In this document: in pieces, positions 34,209 to 44,800 of the stretch
Numbering within the stretch: position 1 is the first letter of the stretch
Layout of the letters: the number at the start of each line of letters is the position of its first letter
NCBI GenBank assembly: GCA_039654915.1
Contig: CM077597.1
Location: forward strand, 76,696,001-76,760,000
Length of the DNA: 64,000 bases
Origin: Aquilaria yunnanensis
Lineage: Eukaryota > Streptophyta > Magnoliopsida > Malvales > Thymelaeaceae
Direction: 5' to 3'
Notes under the pieces: model-generated
The model's input: only the letters and a program-made list of their open reading frames with translations
Told to the model about the DNA's origin: nothing
Database searches by the model: none
Position numbers and translations under genes: made by a program

Positions 34209-35249
34209 TGTTGGCCTAAGTGCAACCAAGAGCGGGTGAATTGGTGTTTTAAAAAAATTTGGCAAAATCAAATTTCACAACCAAATTTACTCAACCAACG
34301 ATCAAGAATAAACCAAGCAAGTATGAGGAAAATATAAAACAAAATATAAAGAGGGACAAGGAAAGAGTGCATCGGAATTTATAGAAGTTTAACTCCACAA
34401 ATCGAAATCTATGTCGTCTCCTCAAGCTTGCCCACTTGAGAGTTCCTCCACTATATTTTGATCAAGATTACAATGGTGTTTTCTTCAAAGTTCACACCCA
34501 ACTAAACACTAGGAACCACTCCCTCACATAAGAGATTCTAAGGTTTGAAATGTTTACAAGCTCACACAATAGCACTCTTGCTAGATATACAAGTAAAAAC
34601 ATAACCACAATAATGAATTTCTCAATATAAGCTCTTTCTCTTGGATTTGATGATGAATATTTACGTCTAATCACCAAGAGTTATTTCCAAAGTGTTTCTT
34701 GATGTATTTATGCATATTTGGGTCCATTGGAACATTAAAAAGATGTTGAGGGAGCCTTGAGATCAACTTTGAAGAAATTAGCCGTTGATTTGTCTTCTAG
34801 TGCACAATCTAATAGTTTTCAACTGGTTGAAAATTTTCAACAAGTTGTTTTCTAACTTCCAGTAGCTACAATATGTTTTACCTCTAGAGATCAACTGGTT
34901 GGTTTATTTCAACCTGTTGCTTTGAAGCCTCCTAAAGCTAGAATATCTCGGGTGCAAAAAACTACTCCAGTTTCAATAGGTTGAACATTTTCACCCTGTT
35001 GAAATAGTACCTCCAGGAAATTTCAACCTCCAAAACTTCTAGATTTCAACATTAATTTCTTCCAATGAATTTCTTCTTTCACAAACAACACTTGGAACAA
35101 TTCAAGCTACTTGAAAAATAATAAACACTATGCAAAATACATGTAAATTTGTCTAAATGCCTTGAACACTAAAAATAAACATATTAGTCTTTCATAAATA
35201 TTTTGTTATCATTAAAATTCTAAGTTAATTGATTGGAACAAATTTAACA
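34209..35249 (-). repeat. 5' LTR of SIRE-like copia remnant
   Basis: The plus view starts TGTTGGCCTAAGTGCAACCAAGAG and ends GGAACAAATTTAACA, 1041 bp. It contains repeated CAACYxGTTGAAA motifs also present in the solo LTR at 13601-14946, to which it is clearly related. Confidence 0.8.
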
Positions 35250-35861
35250 AATTGTATAGGAAATTACTAAACAATCTGCCATGAATTTCTCAAGGAGTGC
35301 TCCTATACAAAAATTGCCGCTTAAGGGACCAAATCTTGTCAGCTACTGCAGCTCTAAATGCTGATAAAATACAAATATTTTGGGTATGAAAGATTACATA
35401 TAAAAGTTAGAGGACAACCTATCTAATTCTTGAAACCTAGAGGATATCAAGTCGCAATTTGGCAATGTCGGCGCACAAAGCCGTTAAGCCAAGTGCTGTA
35501 GACAAAATGCATAGATTTATACAGCGCTATACAACTGGTTGCAGCAATTATTTTCGTCCCTATCATAAAATTTGAGAGTGAGCATAGATGAAAACTTAAA
35601 ATGCTGGAAAAAAAAAATAGACTGGAATTTTGGGTCGAATATTCTTACAGTATTTTGTTTGTTCTTCAGGAGAAACCACTCACAGCTCTTATATTAGAGA
35701 CACAGATGAAGTCTAATTATTTCATCATTTCTGATCTTTCCAGACAAATACTAGGTTTTTGTGCATTGGTTTCATACTTCATAAGCTGTTGGAACCTGAT
35801 TCATCACCCACAATTTTGCAACAGACACGAATTGGGTGCCGGGACAGATCGAAAGAAAAGC
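35250..35861 (+). promoter_or_regulatory. Upstream region of the DEFL gene
   Basis: Contains one diverged copy (about 35305-35560) of the block found twice at 22070-22350. A TTATATTAG stretch near 35688-35696 could serve as a TATA box about 165 bp before the ATG. An open frame runs into exon 1 from 35601, but the ATG at 35862 has the better context (A at -3, G at +4) and starts a proper signal peptide. Promoter function is inferred from position only. Confidence 0.35.
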
Positions 35862-38800
35862 ATGGCTAAGTGGTTTTTCACTGCCGGCAGCTGCGTCAGC
35901 CTTCTTGGTGTTCTGTCTCTGCTTATGCTTGCCCTGAAAGGTTAGTCTTCTAATCATCTGCTTCTATCTTGTCTTGACCCTTCTCAACGAAGCTTTTCCA
36001 TTCTTTTGATGCTGGGTAGGGAAAAAAGTGCTCTTCAGATTTTGGAAATCTAATCTCCTAACTTCCTGCACATCTTCCTCTACCTGGCCTTCAAAAGGGT
36101 TTTGGGCATGACTTTTGAAATGGGTCGATATGACCTTTGTGGCAACGTCGGGTTTTCGGGAGTCGCCACCAATCAGTTTACCTAGGTCGATTGGTCACCT
36201 TAAATATTGGTCTACGAGAGTTCGGGGGTTCGGGAGTACGGTTACGTTAAAACAACTTTGTTAAAACGCCCAAAAATTGGCACCTTAGTTGATTTTAATT
36301 TTGTTTCGCTTTGCTTTTAAATAAATTTCAGTTAATTTTCAATCTAGAATTTTTAACTGAATTAATCGGATGTGGATTTTTGGTAATTAATTTGTATAGA
36401 ATTTTAAACTTCCGAACCATGGACTCTGCCGAGTCATTTGGACACGGAAGATTTTTATTCCGAACCATGGACTCTGCCGAGTCATTTGGACACGGAATTT
36501 GGTGAAAATTTTAATCCATATCGTAAAAATATGGATTTTTATCTTTTTATTTAATTTATTTATTTTGAAAGTTTGATATTTTCCAAACCGTAAATCCTGC
36601 TGGATCATCCGGATATGGAAATTACTTTAATTAATTGTTAGTTATATAATTATTATTTTTATGGAATTTATTATTACTAATTTGTAAGTCTTTTGTTTTT
36701 AGATTTATTAATAATCTAAAAAATTTATTTTTTATTCTTTACACTTTCTTTTCTTTTCTTTCTTTTCTTTCTTTCTTTTCTTTCTTTTTGATTTTATCTT
36801 TCTTTTAGTTTTATTTTTCCTTTCTTTTCTTTTCTTTTCTTTTTCTTTTCTTTCTTTTCTTTCTTTCTTTTCTTTTTTTATCTTTTTCTTATCTTTCTTA
36901 TCTTTTTCTTATCTTTCTTTTAGTTTTTTTTTAGTGAAAGTTATTTATTATTTAAATAATTATTCAATTTATAAAAGAAAAATAAAAATAATTGGCTTTT
37001 TAAAAAATTATTTTTATTAGGCTTAAAAAATAATCTTCTTTTAATTTTCATTTATTTATTTAAGTAAGGGTAAAGGTGAATTAAATTAAAAAAAATTATA
37101 TAAAGGAAAATTAATAATAATAAAGTGGGGCTTTTTGGCCATCCACTTTAAAAATAAATAATAATAAAGGTTAGCAAAGTTAATTAAATTAATTAACAAC
37201 AATAATAAAAATTAGCCAAGTTTAATTAAATTAATTGATTAACAATAATAATAAAAAGTTAGTCAAGTTAATTAAATTAATTGATTAACAACAATAATAA
37301 AAAGTTAGTCAAGCTAATTAAATTAATTAATTAACAACAATAATAAAAAGTTAGTCAAGTTAATTAAATTAATTAATTAACAACAATAATAAAAAGTTAG
37401 TCAAGTTAATTAAATTAATTAATTAACAACAATAAAAGTTAGCCAAGTTAATTAAATTAATTAATTAACAACAATAAAAGTTAGCCAAGTTAATTAATTA
37501 ATTAACAAAAATAATAAAAAGTTAATTAATTGTTAACAACAATTATAAAAGTTAGTAATAATGCAAAAATTAAAAGGTTAGTAACAATAATAATATTAAA
37601 AGTTAGTTGTTAGTAAGTTAATAACAAAAAAAAAAGGGTTAGTAATAATAACAAATAAGTAAAACAAGTAAAAATTAAAATAGTTAGGAATTAATTCTGC
37701 AAGAACAAAATAAAAGGTTAGTGACCAAAGTGAAAGAAATAAAAAAAATAGAGGACAAAACAAGGGTTGTACCCTTTAGTTTTAATTTTGAATTTTGCTG
37801 GGAATGTGAGAAACAGATGCGCGCGCAGGGGGGGAAGGAGAGGCAGCTGGCGGCGGGGCGGCCAGGGGCAGGTGGGGACGGCGCGACGGCAGCGTGGGGG
37901 AGCGATGAGCGGCGGCGGGACGGCGTGGAGCGACGGGCAGCGAAGGAGAAGGAAGAAACAGAAAAAAAACGGAGGAAGAAGATAGTCTATACGTCAGAAT
38001 AGAAACTTTTGGGACTTTCTGGGAAAAGGAAAGAGGGCCAGGGACTAAGTCTGTAATTTTTATTTTTTCTAAAACGGAGCTCTAAGCTTTCTGTCTATTT
38101 TTTTGTGTGTTCAGCACAAAATTTGGGGGGCTATTTATAGAGGAAGTTTGGCTGAACTGTTGATGGATAAATTAATAAAAAATTTCAAACTTATCTTTAA
38201 AATTGGTAAAATGACAATTTTAGTCCTTTACGTCTCTCAGCCTCTGGATAAGTTCCTGAAGCTTCTGATTTTGACAATTTTGTCGTTTTCTGTCAATTTG
38301 CGCCAGAACGTCGGCAGGCCCAAAATTTTATGTGACAAACTACCAAATGCTCCTAGAACTTTCAGAATTTGTCAATTTTTCCCGAAACTTCTTAATGTTG
38401 TCATTTTTACCTCAAACTTTTAAATTTTGCCATTTTTTTGGAGTTTTCTTTTTTTCTTTCAAATACACACATATATCATTTTAAATCAAATCTTCACAAA
38501 AAAAAATGTATTTTAAACTAATTAAAATTTTTAGTAATAATAATAATAATAAAAATAATAATTTTTTTTATTTAATTTCTTTTAAAATTTTTTATGGTCG
38601 GACGAAATTGGGTGTCAACAGCTGCCCCCCTTTGCATGCTTCATGAGACATGATGCATGCAAAGTCGTTACCAAATTTCGTCCGGCTTAGCTAGGCATTG
38701 AAAACCTTTTCGCCGCCTAAATCGTGAGGTTAAGGAACTCTCCTTAGAACCCCGGCGATAGGAGCTCTCCTATCGTTGAAGGAAAATTGATTGTTTTTGA

Positions 38801-41800
38801 GGCAAAGGTTCCATCCTTAAAACCTCGGATTGATTGATTGATTTCGAAGCAAAGGTTCCATCCTTAAAACCTCGAATTGATTGATTGATTTCGAGGCAAA
38901 GGTTCCATCCTTAAAACCTTGAATTGATTGATTGATCTCGAGGCAAAGATTTCATCCTTAAAACCTCAGATTGATTGATTGATTTCGAGGCAAAGGTTCC
39001 ATCCTTAAAACCTTAGATTGATTGGTTGATTTCGAGGTAAAGGTTCCATCCTTAAAACCTCGAATTGATTGATTGATCTCGAGGCAAAGGTTTCATCCTT
39101 AAAACCTCGGATTGATTGATTGATCTCGAGGCAAAGGTTCTATCCTTAAAACCTCGGATTGATTGATTGATCTCGAGGCAAAGGTTCCATCCTTAAAACC
39201 TTGGATTAATTGATTGATTTCGAGGTAAAGGTTTCATCCTTAAAACCTCAGATTGATTGGTTGATTTCGAGGCAAAGGTTCCATCCTTAAAACCTCGGAT
39301 TGATTGATTGATGTCGAGGTAAAGGTTCCATCCTTAAAGCCTCGTATTGATTGATTGATGTCGAGACAAAGGTTCCATCCTTAAAACCTCGGATTGATTG
39401 ATTGATGTCGAGGTAAAGGTTCCATCCTTAAAACCTCGAATTGATTGATCTCGAGGCAAAGGTTCCATCCTTAAAACCTCGGATTGATTGATTGATCTCG
39501 AGGCAAAGGTTCCATCCTTAAAACCTCGGATTAATTGATTGATTTCGAGGTAAAGGTTTCATCCTTAAAACCTCAGATTGATTGGTTGATTTCGAGGCAA
39601 AGGTTCCATCCTTAAAACCTCGGATTGATTGATTGATGTCGAGGTAAAGGTTCCATCCTTAAAGCCTCGTATTGATTGATTGATGTCGAGACAAAGGTTC
39701 CATCCTTAAAACCTCGGATTGATTGATTGATGTCGAGGTAAAGGTTCCATCCTTAAAACCTCGAATTGATTGATCTCGAGGCAAAGGTTCCATCCTTAAA
39801 ACCTCGGATTGATTGATTGATTTCGAGGCAAAGGTTCCATCCTTAAAACCTCGGATTGATTGATTGATCTCGAGGCAAAGGTTCTATCCTTAAAACCTCA
39901 GATTGATTGATTGATCTCGAGGCAAAGGTTCCATCCTTAAAACCTCGGATTGATGAAAATTGATTGTTTTCGAGGCAAAGGTTCCATCCTTAAAACCCCG
40001 GCGATGAAAATTGATTCTTTTCGAGGCAAAGGTTCCATCCTTAAAACCCCGATGATGAAAATTGATTCTTTTCGAGGCAAAGGTTCCATCCTTAAAACCC
40101 CGATGATGAAAATTGATTATTTTCGAGGCAAAGGTTCCATCCTTAAAACCCCGATGATGAAAATTGATTGTTTTCGAGGCAAAGGTTCCATCCTTAAAAC
40201 CCCGATGATGAAAATTGATTGTTTTCGAGGCAAAGGTTCCATCCTTAAAACCCCGATGATGAAAATTGATTATTTTCGAGGCAAAGGTTCCATCCTTAAA
40301 ACCCCGATGATGAAAATTGATTGTTTTCGAGGCAAAGGTTCCATCCTTAAAACCCCGATGATGAAAATTGATTCTTTTCGAGGCAAAGGTTCCATCCTTA
40401 AAACCCTGATGATGAAAATTGATTTTGAGGCTAAGGAGCTTTCCTTAGGACCTCGAGCGAAATTTATATGAAAGCAATTGAAATTGGAATAATTTTCTTC
40501 GAAAGTGTGAATTTTCATAATAGACGAGCGCAAAGAATTAGGCTTCGATAAAACGAGTGAATCTTGATGATGACAATAACACTGACAAATTATGTAAAGG
40601 GAACGGATGTTTGGAATCAATATTCAAGGTTCATCTAATATTTTCTTCAGTAAATATAGATTCCCTTGTGAGATATGTCATCCGAATAAGGTTAAAGCTT
40701 AACTACCCCAAAATGTTATGCCTAGTAGACCTAATAGGATGCGTCTCAAGAGTAACAAAAATTACTCTTTACTCAGCCATTCCAACCTAAAGGCATTGTC
40801 CTATGGTTTTAATATCAGCCTGGACGAAACTATATTATAAAAAAAAAAGAAATTCCCTGAAAAGAAAAACTGAAACGCGAAAGAAAATGCTGATAATAAA
40901 ACTAAAGGACAAGAAAAACGGATCAGATCGCTTCTTTCTTCCACAATACTTCAACAAGGTGAGTAGAGGACCATTATGGGAGTGAACTGGTCGGGAAAGA
41001 CTGTCGTGTCCAGTCTATCTGAATCATTGCTGGATCTGGTTCAGGAACAAAAGCTTGTATTTTATCTAACAATTCTTCAGCAGTTGTTGCGGATATTATA
41101 ATTCGCCGTGCCACTCTTGATATGAAATTCTTCTGCATAGCATAATCCATAAAAGCTATCAGACCTGTAAAGAAATTGTTAACATTTAAAAGCCCAATGG
41201 GTTTCCTATGCAAATTAAGTTGGGCCATGGAAGCAATTTGAAAGACTTCTCCCAATGTGCCAAAACCACCTGGTAGAGCGATAAAAGCATCAGCATTTAA
41301 AAGCATTTGTAACACACGCTCTTGCAAATTTTTAACCACTAATTCTTCTCCAATCGTGCCCCCAGAAATAAATTTCAGAGGTCCAGGGATAATGCCCAGA
41401 ACTTGACTTCCTCCTAGAGATGCTGCTGATGCTACACCTCCCATTAATCCGACACTACCTCCTCCATAAACTAAATGTATTTTTCGCTCAGCTAATACTC
41501 TACCCAAATGGTTGGCTGCTTTTAAATACTCTTCATCTTTTCCAGGAAAAGCCCCAGAAAATACACAAATACTTCGGGATTTACGAGTTGGGGTTTTCTC
41601 CATTCCTATCCTTACCCTTGTGAGAAAAGATGATATATTTATAGAGATGAAGAGATAAGGCAATAATTTTATTTTCAAGAATGGATACATTATTGCCAGC
41701 TATTCACAGTAGTCACGAGTATGACTCTGGTCAGGTATGGGTACACTATCGTTAAAAGAGGAGGAAAATTTTCAAAATAGCTGCTAGCATGTACAGTAGT

Positions 41801-44800
41801 CACTACTGTAGCTTACGTCAGGAGTAGGTACGTGATTGTTGGAAGAGAAGGAAAATTTTAAAAAGTGGCAGCTATATACAGTAATCATAACTGTATCTCA
41901 TGTCAGGAGTGGGTACATTATTGGGAGGATAATTTCAAAAGCGACAGCTAGCATGTACAGTAATCGTGACTTTGGTTCACGTCAGGAGTGAATACATTAT
42001 TACCAAAAGGGGAGGAAAATTTCAAAAGCGACAGCTAGCACGTACAGTAATCGTGACTTTGATCCTCGTCTTCCACTGGCTTTGCGTCCAGTAATGGCTT
42101 TAATGCTTTCTATGAATCGGTGATTTGCATCTCATCTAGCTTTCTCACAAACTGGCAAACAGGGTCGTTTAGGGTCAGATTCCCAAGACTGTAACGATCT
42201 CGTTCTTTTTGGAAAATTATCCATAATCCAACAACCTCAAATTGCACTATTCCGCAAGAATGCGCTTCAAGAACCTCTCGAATATCTTCTAGAGATTCCT
42301 TACGCAAGCCATTCTTAATGAATCTTATTCTATCATTACGATTTCTGGTGATCACTCCTGGAGACCGACATTTATTGCCGCAAATCCACCATCCACAATT
42401 ATGACAAACGCCTAGCCTCTTTGCTCTTCTTTTTTTGGCATAAGCGCTTTTACCAAAGCCGGGCATACGGGGAAAGAACGCTTCTGGAACTTCACCAGCT
42501 GAACGAACCTTAGCTTCAATTAGCCACCGCACATTATCAGGAATGCCTTTGTGCATAAATACTCTGAATCGTTCACATCTAGCTTGATAAATCTTTTTAA
42601 GAACATTTATTGGGAAGGAAGGAAAATACTTTCGTAGGGCGGAAAGAGAAGATTCCATTGATGAAGGAGGCAAAGAAAGAAATTAGTGATTGTAGGAAAC
42701 GAAAATAACTAACACATATTTATAGTGATGAAAGGGATAATGCGTTAATTACACTTACAGAAGCAAGTACATTATTGTCAAAAGAAAAGACAAATGACAG
42801 CTTATATGTACAGGAATCATGACCGTGGCTCTCATCTTCCACTGATTTATGTCCAGTAATGGCTTCAATGCCTTCTATAAGTCGGGGATTTGCTTCCCAT
42901 CCAGTTTCCTTACAAACTGACAAACAGGGTCGTTTAAAATCACATTCCCAAGACTGTAACGGTTTCGTTCTTTATGGTAAGTCCTCCATAAACTGATAAT
43001 TTCACCTTGCACTTTTCCACAAGAATGCGTTTCAAGAGTCTCTCGGATATCTTCCAGAGATTCTTTACGCAGGCCATTCTTAATGAATTTTCTTTTATCT
43101 TCACGATTTATGGAGATGTATCCTAAAGAGCGACATTTAGTAATACAATTCCATCGCCCACATTTATAACACACGCCTAGTCTCTTTGCTCTTCGCCTTT
43201 TGGCATAACGGCTTTTACCTAAACCGGGCATGCGGGGCATAAATGCATCTGGAACTTCACCCGCCAAACGGACCTTAGCTTCAATTATCCACTGCACATT
43301 ATCGGGAATGCCTTTGCGTGTAAAAACTCTGATTCTTTCACATCTAGCCAGGTAGATCTTTTTAAGGACTTTTATTGGAAGGGAAGGAAATTATTTTCGC
43401 AGTGCAGAAAGAGTAGAATCCATTGATGAGAGAAGAATTTGAGAGAAGAGGGAAATGAATCAGTTATTGTAGGAGACTGGAATAACCGAATTTAGAAGTC
43501 ACGGGGTATCTTATCCGCTGCTTAATCAGAAGGAAGAACACGCATTTATAGTGATGAAAAGAGATAACGTGTCGATTACACTTAGGGGAGCGTGTACATC
43601 TGTCAAAAGAAAATGCAAACTTTTCCAAATATAACAAACTGTATGTACAGTAATTGTGACTGTGGCTCACATCTTCCACTGGTTTTTCGTCCAGTAACGG
43701 CATTAACGGCTTCTATGAGTCGAGGATGTGCTTCCCATCCAGTTTTCTTACAAGCTGGCAAACAGGGTCATTTACAGTTAGATTCCCGGGACTGTAACGG
43801 TTTCGTTCTTCATGAAAAATGCTCCACAAACCAAGTAGTTCACGTTGCACAGATCCACAAGAATGCGTCTCAAGAGTCAATTGGATATCATCCAACGAGT
43901 CTTTACTCAGGCCATTCTTAATGAATCGTATTTTATCTTCTCGATTATCAGAGATCATCCCTAAAGAACGACATTTAGTATTACAAGTCCACCGTCCACA
44001 TTTATGGCAGACTTGTAACCTTTTCGCTCTTCGCTTTTTGGCATAAGAGCTTTTGCCTATACCAGGCATGTGAGACACAAATGCCTCTGGGATTTCACCT
44101 GCCAGACGAACCTTGGCTTCGATTAACCACCGCACATCTTCAGGGATTCCTTTGTGCATCAGAACTCTTAATCGTTCACAGCGAACTTGGTAGATCTTTT
44201 TGAGGATGTTCATTGGGAGAGAAGGGAAATACTTTCGCAAGGCGGAAAAAGTAGGATCCATTTTCTAGGAGGAAGTAAAAGAAAGAAGGGGTGAAGGAAT
44301 CAGTTATTATGGGCAACTGAGAGAACCGACTTGAGAGTCACGGAGTACCGTATCCGCCGTTTAACCGGAAAAGTAGATCCTACTTCATTTTGATAGATAT
44401 TTTTTTTTTTATCCGTTGATCCAGTCCTCGATTATTGAATCCATTGTCCGCTTTTGACAAAGTTTCAACGACAATATTTCTTGATGTCTGCCTTATCTTT
44501 GACCACAGCTATCTCTTATCTTGGATGCTGCTAAGCTGGCATCAATCCTGTCCTTCCAGGTGTAGCCTCGATTATTGAATCAATTGCCAAGCTTTTGACA
44601 ATATTGTCTACTTTATCCTTTTTGATATCTGCCTTATCATTGGCTATAGCTATCTCTTATTTTGGATACTACTAGCTGATGTCAATCCTGTCCTTCCAAG
44701 TGTAGTCTCGATTATTGAATCAATTGCCAGGCTTTTGACATATTGTCTACCTTATCCTTGAATTCCTGATGCGGGTTGGTCCCGCATATTAGCTGTGTAT

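Larger units (their letters stand above)
33206..35249 (-). mobile_element. SIRE-like copia remnant: 5' LTR, PBS and gag
   Basis: Minus-strand 5' LTR (35249 to 34209), PBS and gag (to 33206). Gag is then interrupted by the CACTA element and appears to resume only for about 15 bp beyond it (24909-24924) before DEFL-intron sequence begins. Pol and the 3' LTR are absent, so this is a truncated copy. Confidence 0.8.
36138..38620 (-). repeat. 3' LTR of the Tat/Ogre-like element
   Basis: 2483 bp. In the element's sense it starts TGTTGACACCCAATTTCGTCC-like (minus, from 38620) and ends CCCGACGTTGCCACA. It contains a TATA box (minus CTATAAATAG, 38131-38140), a GC-rich block near 37815-37960, about seven 46-bp AT-rich units (37160-37500), a polypyrimidine tract (36740-36930) and short dyad repeats near 36410-36500. 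Open frames across it are antisense or low-complexity. Confidence 0.95.

Noticed and set aside
35601..35861. N-terminal extension of the DEFL exon 1 frame
   Set aside because: The extension has no signal-peptide character, whereas the ATG at 35862 has a strong context and begins an N-terminal hydrophobic signal.
37721..38002. Open frames over the GC-rich LTR block (and 52048-52329 in the other LTR)
   Set aside because: They are antisense to the element, arise from low-complexity GC-rich sequence, and the second family member lacks most of the block.
38103..38423. 106-codon plus-strand frame in the LTR, repeated at 52430-52750
   Set aside because: It lies in U3 on the strand opposite to transcription, has no recognisable domain, and the diverged LTR at 60402-62953 does not keep it.
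38783..40430. Regular direct repeats that could suggest a CRISPR array
   Set aside because: Repeats are head-to-tail without unique spacers, there are no cas genes, and the setting is a plant LTR retrotransposon 3' UTR.
39950..40471. 173-codon open frame on the plus strand with 17-residue repeats
   Set aside because: It is created by the 51-bp minisatellite, which stays in frame, and runs antisense to the element. No start context, no homology, and the 47-bp half of the array has no such frame.
41604..41690. 29-codon N-terminal extension of the LOG-like ORF
   Set aside because: The hydrophobic extension spans the likely TATA box and is not part of LOG proteins. The internal Met gives the family's usual start.
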